The translations under genes and the position numbers were made by a program. From contig NZ_MIET01000035.1 in the NCBI RefSeq assembly GCF_003590335.1, positions 81,840 to 145,839 on the forward strand: a stretch of DNA of 64,000 nucleotides, written 5' to 3'. Below, piece after piece: positions 1-9,755 of the stretch. This DNA is from Pseudoalteromonas sp. MSK9-3 (GTDB lineage Bacteria; Pseudomonadota; Gammaproteobacteria; Enterobacterales; Alteromonadaceae). Every line of letters begins with the position of its first letter. Position 1 is the first letter of the stretch. The notes under the pieces were generated by a model. It saw only the letters and a program-made list of their open reading frames with translations. It was not told the DNA's origin and searched no databases.

Positions 1-3000
1 TCTTCATCCGTCATTTTAGAGATGTTGACTGCTTTTGGTGCATCGTTCACAGCGGAAACTGCAATATTGACCGTGGCAGGTTCAGAGGTTAATGGGGTTG
101 AATCAGACACTGTGTAAGTAAATGAATCAGGGCCATTAGCGTGTTCATTTGGCGTGTAGGTGGCAATACCATTGGTGATAGACACTGAGCCAAATTTAGG
201 CTCTGTAACAAGTATGGCAGAAGCCGCGACAAGCTTTTGTTCTGCATCAGTATCATTGCCAATGAGTGAAAATGTAACTGGCGTATCTTCTTGCGTGCTC
301 GCCTCATCATTTTTTGCTATGGGCGCATCATCAACAGGGTTAATCGTGAGTGTCACGGTTTCAATTGTGGACGGGTGGTTTGTACTATCTTTTACAAAGT
401 AAGTGAAAGTATCTTTTATTGTTTCTGAACCATCGTGTTGGTATGTGAAGGCGCCATTACTTTTCAACAGCAATGTGCCGTGCTCTACATTATCCATTAA
501 GTGAGCAGTTAATATATCACCAGAATCAATATCATCATCTGTCGCAGTACTGAGCAGCCCATGTTTTTCTTCAATAGCGAGTATTTCTTCTTCATTTAAT
601 GTAAAACTGAATGTTTTAGCTGAGGGGAAGTCAGGGCTGTTTGTTATTTTTATACTAAATGGCGCTAAGCTCACTGAAGGGCTATCTGCTATATTGTCAT
701 TGACACTGATGATGATGTTTTCGGTGAGTCCAACGTGTTGATCTAATGGTGTGCCTGTAATGGCTCCGTTTGAGGTGTCAAAGTCAGCCCACTCAGGTTT
801 ATTGATGATTGAAAACGTATGATCGTCTCCAACATCTGGGTCAGTTAATGTTGGGAGAAAGTGGTACATATTGTCTTCTGTGACTTCTGTCGTTGGAGTA
901 CCAGTAAGCGTTGGAGCATCGTTGACGTTTGTTACCTCTATAGCAAAAGCAGGCAGTGTTGCTTTTTCACCAGCTTTATCGAGCACACTGATAATAATAT
1001 TTGCAGTGCTACCAACATGCTCATTGAGTGGGGTGCCACTTAATGTGCCTGACTCAGTATTAAAGGTCGCCCATTCAGGCGCAGATTGAATAGCAAATGT
1101 GTGTGAGTCATCGACATCAATATCGCTAAGTGTGGGTGTAAAAGTATATGGACTATCTTGAGCCACACTTGACGGCGGAGTACCTGTTAACTGTGGTGCG
1201 TCATTGATGTTTGATACTGCAATACTAAAGGTTGGTAAAGTCGCTTTTTCACCGGCTTTATCTGTCACACTCATGATAATATTTTCAGTACTACCTACAT
1301 GCTTGTTTGTTGGTGTGCCGCTAAGCAAGCCTGATGCGGTATTAAAGGTTGCCCACACTGGTGAGTTTTCAATAGAAAAAGTGTGTGAGTCATCCAAATC
1401 TACATCAGTAAGTGACGGTGTGAAGCTATATAGCACATCTTCATTGACTGAGGCGGCTGGCGTACCTGCTAATGCGGGAGCATCATTGACGTTAATAACT
1501 TCTATTGAAAATGGAGTTAGCGCAGTATACCCAGTGCCGTCAAACACCTTAATTGCAATATTTGTGTATGTATTTACATCATCATTGCTCGGTGTTCCTG
1601 CTAGCTGACCTGTTGAGGCATTAAAGCTTAGCCAAGAAGGCATGTTATTAATCGTGAAGCTTAAGACATCGTTATCAACATCGCTGGCTGTAGGCGTAAA
1701 GTCATACAGTTGATCTTGTTTTACATTGGTTGCTGGTGAGCCAGAAATTAATGGTAAATCTTGAACATTGGCAACGTTGATATTAACGGTGGCTGGTGTT
1801 GACCATGAAGTTTGGTCAAATGCCGCGTAGGTAAAGCTATCAGCACCTGAGAAGTTCAAGTTGCCAGTATAAGTTACCACATCATTAATAATTGTCAGGT
1901 TACCACTTTTTGGCACAGAAATAATTTTGTAAGTTAAAGGAGATTGCTCAATGTCGCTTGCTGTTAACGTTATGGCTATTGGTTGCTCTTCAATAGCCTC
2001 GACTTTTTTAGAGTCTGCGCTTGGTACGTCATTTACTGCCTCAATGAGTACATTGACGGTGGCGGGTTGTGAGGTATTACCACCACTATCAGTGACCATA
2101 TAGGTAAATGAAAACGCGCCACTAGCATTAGGTGTTGGGTTAACCGAGAGGTTGCCCGCAGGAGTGACGGTTACATTCGCAAGCGGATATATGCCAGTGC
2201 CTTGGCCTTGATCTTCAAGGGTGATGTTTTCGGCTGTAAACGTTTCATCTTCAATATCAGAGTCGTTTTCTAAAATATTGAGTTCTTTAATCGCATCTTC
2301 AAGTGTGGTTAACGTATCGTTTTGGGCAATGGGTGTATCATTAACGGCCTCGATATCGAATGTGATAATGCCGGGCTCGGATACGGCACCAAAGTTATCT
2401 GTTACTGTGAATGAAAGTGTATCAATACCGGTTTCATTGGCTCTTGGCGTGTAAACAATAGACTCATCTTGTAAGTTAAAGCTCATAGCGCCTTTTGTCG
2501 GCGAACTGATAATACTAATAGCACCTGCGGGTACACCGTCTTCTGCGTCGGAGGTCAAAGTACGTAATGGAACTGACGTCGATATACCATCCTCGAGTAA
2601 CTTAGTTGTATGTGGGGCAATAATGGGAAAATCGTTATTGAAGTTGACATCTATATTTACTGAGCCGAGAATCTTCTTGCCACTTGGGGGAGGGCTGATA
2701 GAATATTGAAAATGGTCTTTACCATAAAAGTTTGGCTTAGGTGTATATAGTACTTTGCCATTTTCAATAACTACGACACCGTTTTCGGGCTGGAATTCAA
2801 TTTCTAGTGAATCTCTAATGAGGTTTGTATCTGTATTTTCATCATTTTTAAGCACATCTATAATTGTCGGTACGTCTTCTTCAAGAAATACATCATCTGA
2901 CATGGTCACTACATTATCACTGTCTTTAAAAGCGTTTATTGTTGCTGTGAATATGGGTGAGGACTTAGATTCGCTTATAAAAGCAAATTGAAAAGATGCG

Positions 3001-4466
3001 GTAGTTTGAACATTAGAACCGTAGTAGGAATAGTTAAATGAACCGTCAGATTGCAAAGTCAGCAGAGAGTCAAGAGAGTCGACTACTTGATTGAAGTAGA
3101 CAATCTTAAACTTGTGTCTTTCATCTTCACTTATATCAAAAAAATCATAAAGGTTACCCTCTTCATATGGGGTGGCTATAAAAGTAAGCGCTTTTGATTG
3201 GTTGAGGTGTAGCTGGTTTGGACTGTTTTCGTGAACGTATAGTCCTTCAACAGGTGTTTTATAAGTACTATAACCATCTGTTGCTGAAACTGTGAATTTA
3301 GGTACTGTGCCGCTAAATGAAGGTGGTGGGGTGCCTGTTATTCTGCCTGTATCTGAGTTGATGGTAAACCATAAGGGGGCATCTATAAGGCGATATGTAA
3401 AGTCAGTCTCATAGGAGGTGCCTGTATTAGTGATGTCGATATTAAAAGGTAGCCCACTATAACTTGATGTGGGCAAAATAGACGTTGAAAAAAATCGATT
3501 AATGTTTTTTATCGTGATATTAAAAGGCTCTAATGAGTATGTTTTTTTACCATTGGTCATGGAAATAGTGATAGGCTCAGTTGTGCCAATATCATTCTTC
3601 GTAGGGTGTCCCATCAATTGGCCTGTATTGGTATCAAAGGACGCCCATGAAGGCTTATTTCTTATATAGTATTTATAGGTATATTGATCATGGTTACGAT
3701 GTATCACTTTTGGCAAAAAGGCGTATGAGTTATGTAGATAAATTACAGTGGAAGGCTCTCCTGCAAAATAAGGGTCTTCACCCACGCTAATTGTCACTTC
3801 AGTTGATTCTTTGGGATTTTCATACCAATCTAAAGTGGTAATACTAACTATATATTCACCTGAAGAGATATCGTGACTATTAATAAGTTCTAGTTGGTTG
3901 TTTGCTGTAATTCTAAATAGGTCATTATTAAAGATACCTGGCGTTAATGTATGCTTTAAGCTATCTGAATCAATCGTTAAAAATGTTGAAGAACCTATTG
4001 GTATATAGTTGCTACTTAGCCGTAATGGTTGAGGTTCACTGTGATCAATAGGGCTAGGAGGAATAAAGGATATGTTTTCCCAGCCAGTTCCATGCCATTT
4101 AGCCGTAAATGTTTGTTTTGGAGATTGACTAGAAAGGTTATTTGTAAAAGTGTATGTTTCACCAGCGTGAAGCTTCTCGGGGATATCTCCATCGATGTTA
4201 AATTGATTTACTAGATCTCCGGTGATTCGGTGATATGAGATATATGAAATAGGGTCATTTAGTTCTGCTGAGTGACAGCTAAGCCCAGAACCTGGGGTAT
4301 ATGTTGTTTCTTCGACGCGTTCACATTCGAGCGCTTGGACTTGAAAGCACCCAAATAGTAATGAGAAAAAGATAGGGGGGTTCTTGAGTATACGAGGTTG
4401 TACACATTTTTTGGTAGTTATAAGAGTAAATAGAGCTGCTATCCACCCTCGTCGTTTTATAGTCAT
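1..4466 (-). CDS. Very large cadherin/Ig-like repeat surface protein (N-terminal part, runs off window)
   Basis: One open frame from an ATG at 4466 to the left edge (1,488 codons, no stop); the C-terminus lies outside the window. The start has an AAGGA ribosome site 5 nt upstream. Residues 1-45 hold two hydrophobic stretches ending in VQA and look like an unusually long export signal. The rest is a chain of ~90-100-residue all-beta repeats. Four consecutive units of about 282 bp lie at roughly 620-1740, each with the putative-Ig (He_PIG) signature G-T-P-L-N-E-H-V-G followed by an N-D-A-P linker. Cadherin-like/tandem-95 units with NDAP and DxDSFTYTV motifs come both before and after. Such proteins are usually surface or secreted adhesins; ligand and secretion route cannot be told from this half. 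Confident on architecture, not on function. Confidence 0.85.
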   Translation of the reverse strand, partial: MTIKRRGWIAALFTLITTKKCVQPRILKNPPIFFSLLFGCFQVQALECERVEETTYTPGSGLSCHSAELNDPISYISYHRITGDLVNQFNIDGDIPEKLHAGETYTFTNNLSSQSPKQTFTAKWHGTGWENISFIPPSPIDHSEPQPLRLSSNYIPIGSSTFLTIDSDSLKHTLTPGIFNNDLFRITANNQLELINSHDISSGEYIVSITTLDWYENPKESTEVTISVGEDPYFAGEPSTVIYLHNSYAFLPKVIHRNHDQYTYKYYIRNKPSWASFDTNTGQLMGHPTKNDIGTTEPITISMTNGKKTYSLEPFNITIKNINRFFSTSILPTSSYSGLPFNIDITNTGTSYETDFTYRLIDAPLWFTINSDTGRITGTPPPSFSGTVPKFTVSATDGYSTYKTPVEGLYVHENSPNQLHLNQSKALTFIATPYEEGNLYDFFDISEDERHKFKIVYFNQVVDSLDSLLTLQSDGSFNYSYYGSNVQTTASFQFAFISESKSSPIFTATINAFKDSDNVVTMSDDVFLEEDVPTIIDVLKNDENTDTNLIRDSLEIEFQPENGVVVIENGKVLYTPKPNFYGKDHFQYSISPPPSGKKILGSVNIDVNFNNDFPIIAPHTTKLLEDGISTSVPLRTLTSDAEDGVPAGAISIISSPTKGAMSFNLQDESIVYTPRANETGIDTLSFTVTDNFGAVSEPGIITFDIEAVNDTPIAQNDTLTTLEDAIKELNILENDSDIEDETFTAENITLEDQGQGTGIYPLANVTVTPAGNLSVNPTPNASGAFSFTYMVTDSGGNTSQPATVNVLIEAVNDVPSADSKKVEAIEEQPIAITLTASDIEQSPLTYKIISVPKSGNLTIINDVVTYTGNLNFSGADSFTYAAFDQTSWSTPATVNINVANVQDLPLISGSPATNVKQDQLYDFTPTASDVDNDVLSFTINNMPSWLSFNASTGQLAGTPSNDDVNTYTNIAIKVFDGTGYTALTPFSIEVINVNDAPALAGTPAASVNEDVLYSFTPSLTDVDLDDSHTFSIENSPVWATFNTASGLLSGTPTNKHVGSTENIIMSVTDKAGEKATLPTFSIAVSNINDAPQLTGTPPSSVAQDSPYTFTPTLSDIDVDDSHTFAIQSAPEWATFNTESGTLSGTPLNEHVGSTANIIISVLDKAGEKATLPAFAIEVTNVNDAPTLTGTPTTEVTEDNMYHFLPTLTDPDVGDDHTFSIINKPEWADFDTSNGAITGTPLDQHVGLTENIIISVNDNIADSPSVSLAPFSIKITNSPDFPSAKTFSFTLNEEEILAIEEKHGLLSTATDDDIDSGDILTAHLMDNVEHGTLLLKSNGAFTYQHDGSETIKDTFTYFVKDSTNHPSTIETVTLTINPVDDAPIAKNDEASTQEDTPVTFSLIGNDTDAEQKLVAASAILVTEPKFGSVSITNGIATYTPNEHANGPDSFTYTVSDSTPLTSEPATVNIAVSAVNDAPKAVNISKMTDE

Positions 4467-4636
4467 AATAGTCCTTTCTATTACTTCACTGTGTACTGGG
4501 TGATTAAAGCAGTACTCCATGGTGTTAAATCAAAAATGGTGAGTGCAATGCACTAAATTCGTTACACTTTTTATTATTTAGTCGCAAAAAGGCATAACAA
4601 CTTTAATGAAGTAAGTTGCCATGCCAAGCAGGCTTT

Positions 4637-4655
4637 GTAAGCGTTCGTTCGCTTA
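4637..4655. other. Small inverted repeat between two minus-strand genes
   Basis: TAAGCG and CGCTTA flank a short loop just downstream of the lipoprotein gene that ends at 4672. There is no T-run on the minus strand, so it is at best a weak terminator or a processing hairpin. The rest of 4467-4671 holds only the ribosome-binding site and presumably the promoter of the large repeat protein. Confidence 0.35.
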
Positions 4656-4671
4656 ATAGGTTTTAGCGTTA

Positions 4672-6033
4672 CTAATTCGCTGTAATGTTTAAAAAGGCTG
4701 ACTGTGCGAGTAAGTCTCTTATTTCATTGCTGGATAGCGGTTCGGTTCTGAGCCTTTGTAGCGTGGCAAAATCACCGTTAAATTGGTGAGCGGCGAGTGT
4801 TACGCTCAGTGACGGGTTACTGAGTTGTGCGGTACTTTCATTAAGGTAGTTACCAAATGATAAATCGGCAGCAATGTTTGCTTGGGTTTTGCCCCTGATA
4901 GCCCAGCTGACATTGCCATTAAACTGGTCTTGCCACCTTAGGGTAACCGTGACTTCATTTATTCTTTGATCAGCATTACCAAAGTCATATGTTACAGATT
5001 GTGAGGCGTCATTAAATGAGTTACCAAATTCAGTAAATGCTGCGGCCAGCTCATAAGAGCCTTGAATGTGGGAAAGTGTGTTATAGGAGCCAGTATCATC
5101 AATTGTATTAGTGACAAATGATGCAATCGTCACAGATATGCCCGCTTGAGATGAGGTTTGCTCTAAATATGAGGTAATGTAACTCTGTTCAACAATATCC
5201 GGGAAAATATACAGTGGCGTATCGGAGAATCGTGCGTATCGAGATTGCTCTCGTGATAAAAGCTCTGAAGTGCTGGCTGATATAATAACGTATTCGTTAG
5301 TTTGAGCGTGTTGCGCTGTATTTACTGCGACCCCAGCTGTAGGGAAGTCGGCATCGGTTAAGACAATATTCTTGGGATCAGTGAGTGAAAACAGCCCGCC
5401 GCGCACATCTCCAGTATTTTCATTTTTAATAAATAAAAGCTTTTCTTGGAGAGCGTTGGCACATAGCGCTAAGGTGCTCGGGTTGTTTGCTAAAACGACA
5501 TTGTCAGAAAACCCCGTGACGGTGTAACCCGGATTTGTGACTGCCAGTTCACTAAAATCAAAATTCACAGCGTTACAGCTACAGCTTTGATAACCTTTGA
5601 AGGTCACAGTGCCCAATGCTAGGTCACTCGAAATATCGTCCACATTATTGATAGTAATGATTTCAGTTTGCTTTTGGTTACGGTTATCTTTTTGCGTCGC
5701 AATGATTGAGATATAGTGAGTGTTGTCAGGTACATCATGTTGAAACTGACCGTCTTGCTTAATTATTGGCGCTTCGATCGCCAGGCCTTGTCGGTCATGA
5801 AAAATTAAGCTACTTGCGATAGGCGCAATACCGCAGTCATTTTCAATAACAGAAGTAAAACTGATGTCGTATTCAGAAACAGGCGTGGGTGGCGGTGTAA
5901 CTGTGTTGGTTGGTGGGGGCGTGCCAGCCGATGTATCCGTGGTGGTTACATTATCATTACTACTTGATGAACCGCCACAGGCAGTTAATAAACAGGCAGT
6001 ACTTATTGCACACACAAGTGGGAGCACTTTCAT
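4672..6033 (-). CDS. Uncharacterised lipoprotein
   Basis: I chose the ATG at 6033 because AAAGGA lies 6 nt upstream; an in-frame ATG at 6063 lacks such a site. The protein (453 aa) starts with a short signal and a clear lipobox L-T-A-C, with the acylated Cys at about residue 19, followed by G-G-S-S-S-S and a Thr/Pro-rich linker. The remainder shows no domain I recognise. A C-S-C-N motif near residue 152 could bind metal or form a disulfide. It sits upstream of the large repeat protein in the same orientation with a 205-bp gap, so they may be co-expressed. Location: periplasmic or outer-membrane-anchored. Function unknown. Confidence 0.75.
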   Translation of the reverse strand: MKVLPLVCAISTACLLTACGGSSSSNDNVTTTDTSAGTPPPTNTVTPPPTPVSEYDISFTSVIENDCGIAPIASSLIFHDRQGLAIEAPIIKQDGQFQHDVPDNTHYISIIATQKDNRNQKQTEIITINNVDDISSDLALGTVTFKGYQSCSCNAVNFDFSELAVTNPGYTVTGFSDNVVLANNPSTLALCANALQEKLLFIKNENTGDVRGGLFSLTDPKNIVLTDADFPTAGVAVNTAQHAQTNEYVIISASTSELLSREQSRYARFSDTPLYIFPDIVEQSYITSYLEQTSSQAGISVTIASFVTNTIDDTGSYNTLSHIQGSYELAAAFTEFGNSFNDASQSVTYDFGNADQRINEVTVTLRWQDQFNGNVSWAIRGKTQANIAADLSFGNYLNESTAQLSNPSLSVTLAAHQFNGDFATLQRLRTEPLSSNEIRDLLAQSAFLNITAN

Positions 6034-6172
6034 TTCATATCCTTTGAAAAAGTTAAATTCCATTATAACGGCACAGATTGTACCCCAAATGTCCTATTTC
6101 ATTCAATAGTAGTAAGGTGTTGTCTTAAGTGAATTAATACATGTTTATCTAATGATTTTACGTGAGGTGAAA

Positions 6173-6226
6173 ATGAAAAAATGCATTTATGCATTTATCT
6201 TGTTGCGGGAATTCTTCATTAGTTAA
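6173..6226 (+). other. Possible 17-codon leader or gene remnant
   Basis: A very short frame (MKKCIYAFILLREFFIS) follows a good GAGGTG ribosome-binding site. It resembles the start of a signal peptide that is cut short by a stop. It may be a remnant of a deleted exported-protein gene, a leader peptide, or chance. It lies in the 290-bp divergent gap between the lipoprotein and the GNAT gene; nothing else in that gap is recognisable. Confidence 0.2.
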
Positions 6227-6323
6227 CCAAAGATTGAAGCTAAAACTGCATTGATGAGGCTGAGTCCATAGTCCTTCCACATTTGGGCTTTATGATGATT
6301 AAAAATCACCAGAGTAATTCGCT

Positions 6324-6980
6324 ATGACACAGCATACATTCGACGTATTGACAGGCAATGAAATTACCGAGGCAATTGATGAAATTGCACGGCTAAGGAT
6401 CGACATCTTTGCAGAATACCCGTATTTGTATGATGGGTGTGTGAGTTATGAGGTTGAGTACCTTCGTAAGTTTGCGAGCACTAAGCAAAGTTTTATGGTG
6501 GTCATGAAAGATAAAGACGAGATTGTTGGGGCACTCACTGGGCTGCCATTAGCTCATGAACAACCCGCTGTACGTCGTCCATTTACTACTAGTATGTACC
6601 CTTTGAATTCTACATTTTATTTTAGTGAAGTATTAATGTACCCAGCATATCGAGGCAATGGGTATGCAAGTAAACTGTTTAAATTGGCTGAGCAGTATGT
6701 TGGTCAGTTATGCACTTATACGTATATTGCGCTTGCGACTGTTGTACGCGAAGCAAATCATTTAAAAAGGCCTAGCGCGTATCGCCCTCTTGATGGTATG
6801 TGGCAACATTTTGGGTATAAACCGTTAGCAAACCATATTTGTATCATGGATTGGCAGGAGCATGGGGACGATAATGAAACAGCTAAGCCTTTAATGTTTT
6901 GGATAAAGTCACTAAGCAATATCTGTCAAAGCTGGTCGCAACGTTCAACCCCTTTGAACAGCATGACTGCGCTTGGTTAG
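6324..6980 (+). CDS. GNAT-family N-acetyltransferase
   Basis: 218 aa, cytoplasmic. The central segment F-S-E-V-L-M-Y-P-A-Y-R-G-N-G-Y-A-S-K-L-F fits GNAT motif A, in which R/Q-x-x-G-x-G/A binds the acetyl-CoA pyrophosphate. The pattern of an N-terminal helix, a beta-strand acceptor region and a C-terminal W-x-x-F-G-Y-K-P segment is also usual for the fold. Substrate unknown. The start at 6324 has only a weak purine-rich site upstream. Single gene; the next gene begins 106 bp later. Confidence 0.8.
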   Translation: MTQHTFDVLTGNEITEAIDEIARLRIDIFAEYPYLYDGCVSYEVEYLRKFASTKQSFMVVMKDKDEIVGALTGLPLAHEQPAVRRPFTTSMYPLNSTFYFSEVLMYPAYRGNGYASKLFKLAEQYVGQLCTYTYIALATVVREANHLKRPSAYRPLDGMWQHFGYKPLANHICIMDWQEHGDDNETAKPLMFWIKSLSNICQSWSQRSTPLNSMTALG

Positions 6981-7086
6981 ATATTAAGTTAATAACTGTC
7001 TCAGTATTTTTAAATGTGCGCTTTAATTGAATGATTATTGTCATTCTCTCGGTCTAGTGGTTATTAATTAGATACTGAGATAAAAA

Positions 7087-7935
7087 ATGACGCAAAATCA
7101 CTCCAATCATATAATTCAAAGCTCCCTCTTGATCAGTTTTTTACTGTTGGGATTGTCATTTTTCTTGGGAGGCAATGCCAATAGCATTTCAAATACATTC
7201 AGTTTTTATTTGATCACTGAGTGGGTAGATACCCCGCTACTGGGGATCTTGGCTGGTATGGCCTTTTTAGGGGCTGGGCTCCTAGTAATGCTCGCCGCGC
7301 GAGAACCTGCATTCAATGATGTGTTATTGATCACACTGCTACTCATTGCAGTTATGCCACTTTTAACATTAATGAGTGACACTCGCTGGATGACACAGTT
7401 AGGTGGCTTTCCTATTATTGGTTCTGGGCAAGGCATCATCAAATATGCCGCATTAATACCATTAGCCATTTATTTGAGTCGATACAATACTTTAAGTCTT
7501 CGTCAGCATGCTCTACTTAATTTTATACCTGTCGCGTTGGTTTTGTACTGGATTGGCGGTATGAAATTCTTTGAGTTCGAAGCCAATGGTATTGTCTCTT
7601 TGGTTGATACTTCGCCGTTTATGTCATGGCTGTATGTGGTGTTCTCAGTGCAGGGCGCATCCAATGCAATTGGGGTTTATGATATTTTATTTGCGAGTCT
7701 ATTAGGATTTGCGATATGGAAAAAAATGCCACGTCTTGGTTTGATTGCAGTCGTAGGTGCTGGCGCTGTTTTTGGTATGACGCAAACCTTTTTGTTTACG
7801 GCAAATAATGCGTTTAGTGCTGACACCATTATTACTTCGCTTGGGCAGTTTGTGATCAAAGATTTATGGTTCTTTGGTAACCTTGCTGTGATTGTTCACT
7901 ATGGCGCTAATATTGGCAGCAAGTCTACTGAGTAA
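7087..7935 (+). CDS. DUF417-family inner-membrane protein (RclC/YkgB-like)
   Basis: 282 aa with about eight hydrophobic segments. The second half contains W-I-G-G-M-K-F-F-E-F-E-A-N-G-I followed by S-P-F-M-S-W-L-Y, which closely fits the DUF417 family. That family includes E. coli RclC, linked to reactive-chlorine resistance. RclC is about 197 aa, so this protein has an N-terminal extension of two to three membrane segments. No RclR or RclA homologue is nearby, so a role in chlorine stress is only a family-based guess. Confidence 0.7.
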   Translation: MTQNHSNHIIQSSLLISFLLLGLSFFLGGNANSISNTFSFYLITEWVDTPLLGILAGMAFLGAGLLVMLAAREPAFNDVLLITLLLIAVMPLLTLMSDTRWMTQLGGFPIIGSGQGIIKYAALIPLAIYLSRYNTLSLRQHALLNFIPVALVLYWIGGMKFFEFEANGIVSLVDTSPFMSWLYVVFSVQGASNAIGVYDILFASLLGFAIWKKMPRLGLIAVVGAGAVFGMTQTFLFTANNAFSADTIITSLGQFVIKDLWFFGNLAVIVHYGANIGSKSTE

Positions 7936-7990
7936 TTGTTATTACTGTTATACGATCATCAACTAAACACATTATGTTTTTGTGTTTATC

Positions 7991-8020
7991 TGCCATGTTC
8001 ATACTGTTTAGAACATGGCA
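7991..8020. terminator. Hairpin downstream of the DUF417 gene
   Basis: A perfect 10-bp stem (TGCCATGTTC / GAACATGGCA) with a 10-nt loop, 55 bp after the DUF417 stop. It lacks a strong T-tract on the plus strand, so termination would be weak or rely on other factors. Confidence 0.45.
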
Positions 8021-8172
8021 CCTTCACATTACTTCACTGATAAAGCTTACAATAGTCACTCATCCCTTTACCTAAGGTTGTACTGTATATAACCAATAAT
8101 TTTGTTATGGTGGTGTAAATAAAGCAGTAAATTGCGCTTAATGCTGACACATGCATTTATAAGGGGTGAAGG

Positions 8173-9600
8173 ATGTTTGAAGAGTTGGTGGGGACTATTA
8201 ATGCGTTGCTATGGGGCCGTGGTCAGTTACTTATCTATATTTTACTGTTTGCTGGAATATGGTTTTCATACAAATTAAATGCCATCCAAATACGTCACTT
8301 TTCGCATATGTTTACTTTATTAAAGAGCAGCAGCAAAGCAGAAAAAGATCAAGTAAGCTCGTTTCAAGCACTGTGTACTGGTCTTTCTGCCCGGGTTGGT
8401 ACCGGTAACTTAGCAGGTGTAGCTGTTGCTATCTCGTTGGGTGGCAGTGGTGCAATTTTTTGGATGTGGGTGATTGCCATACTGGGTATGGCCACAGGGT
8501 TTGCAGAAAGTGTTTTAGGGCAAGTATATAAAATAAAAAACAACCAAGGGGAATTTAGAGGCGGTCCCGCTTATTATATCCAACTTGGCCTTAATAAACC
8601 TTGGTTGGCAGTGACGTTTGCGGTCTGTTTATTCTTAGGTTATGGGTTTAGTTTCAGTGCCATGCAAACCAATACCATAACCGATGCACTGCGTTTTGCC
8701 TTTGATATACCTGAACTTTACTCAGGTATTGTGATCACTTTATTAGCAGGCTCAATCATTTTAGGGGGGTTGAAGTCTATAGCGCGATTTGCAGAACGAG
8801 TAGTGCCAGTTATGGGGATCTTATTTGTGTCTGTGGCTGTCGTGATCACGTTAATGAATTTAAGCGCTGTGCCAGCGATGATCAAAGAGATTTTATTGTC
8901 TGCATTTGGCTTACAAGAAGCCGGCGCTGGTGCCATGGGCGCAGCAATTAAAAACGGCATACAGCGTGGTTTATATTCAAATGAAGCGGGTGCGGGCAGT
9001 GTACCCCATGCATCAGGCAGCGCAAGCCCAGTTCCTAACCACCCAGTTACCCAAGGGTATATTCAAATGCTTGGGGTGTTCTTAGATACCATTGTATTAT
9101 GTAGCTGCACGGCAGTGATCATTTTACTGGCTGACATCAATATCTCGGGTGAAATGGAAGGCATACGATTGACACAAACGGCTATGACTGCCCATCTTGC
9201 AGCTGGTGGAGTGTATTTTGTGGCAGCGGCAATCACGTTATTTGCATTTACGTCGGTGGTTGCTAATTTTGCCTACGCTGAGAGTAATTTACACCTATTT
9301 AAGCTTGATAATAAAGTTGGGAGAGGGCTTTATACCGCTTTGTATTTACTCATGATGTTATGGGGAGCAACCGCAACACTAAAAGAAGTATGGAGCCTAG
9401 CAGATATGGCATTAGGCTTGATGACCTTGGTGAATATTTTTGCGATTGTACAACTCACACCAACGGTGATTGCCCTCAACAAAGATTATCACGCGCAAAG
9501 AGCAAAGGGGATGGAACCGACATTCGATGACTCTGTGACTCGAGTTCAAGGTCAATGTACAGCAGGTGTTTGGTCAAATAACAGGTGTTTGGTCAAATAA
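8173..9600 (+). CDS. Alanine/glycine:cation symporter family (AGCS) transporter
   Basis: 475 aa, multi-pass inner-membrane protein. G-S-G-A-I-F-W-M-W-V near residue 95, followed by A-E-S-V-L-G-Q-V-Y-K, and G-L-Y-S-N-E-A-G-A-G-S near residue 270 are hallmarks of sodium-coupled alanine/glycine symporters (AlsT/DagA type). An AGGGG-type site precedes the start. The last residues are altered by a 19-bp tandem duplication at the stop codon (see the repeat entry), which changes a likely G-V-W-S-N-K ending into a slightly longer tail. Substrate by family: alanine, glycine or another small amino acid with Na+. Confidence 0.9.
   Translation: MFEELVGTINALLWGRGQLLIYILLFAGIWFSYKLNAIQIRHFSHMFTLLKSSSKAEKDQVSSFQALCTGLSARVGTGNLAGVAVAISLGGSGAIFWMWVIAILGMATGFAESVLGQVYKIKNNQGEFRGGPAYYIQLGLNKPWLAVTFAVCLFLGYGFSFSAMQTNTITDALRFAFDIPELYSGIVITLLAGSIILGGLKSIARFAERVVPVMGILFVSVAVVITLMNLSAVPAMIKEILLSAFGLQEAGAGAMGAAIKNGIQRGLYSNEAGAGSVPHASGSASPVPNHPVTQGYIQMLGVFLDTIVLCSCTAVIILLADINISGEMEGIRLTQTAMTAHLAAGGVYFVAAAITLFAFTSVVANFAYAESNLHLFKLDNKVGRGLYTALYLLMMLWGATATLKEVWSLADMALGLMTLVNIFAIVQLTPTVIALNKDYHAQRAKGMEPTFDDSVTRVQGQCTAGVWSNNRCLVK
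9562..9599 (+). repeat. 19-bp tandem duplication spanning the symporter stop codon
   Basis: The sequence AGGTGTTTGGTCAAATAA occurs twice in direct tandem with a 19-nt period. Because 19 is not a multiple of three, the first copy is read as G-V-W-S-N-N and the second as R-C-L-V-K-stop. The simplest history is a recent slippage event that replaced the original stop and added about five codons. Confidence 0.85.
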
Positions 9601-9755
9601 GTAATGCTATTCGTTTAATCACTGATTGTGTAATGCGTAAAGTGAATTGATTGTTGCTGTATGGCAAAAGTGCTTTGCATTTTTACTATATTATTGAATA
9701 CATATTTTCGACTACACTTGCTAACACAAACAGCAACACAAACTTCGAGAGAGTA

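Noticed and set aside
160..4214. Several plus-strand frames of 60-134 codons
   Set aside because: They lie antisense to one continuous minus-strand repeat protein and mirror its repeats; they lack ribosome-binding sites and sensible protein composition.
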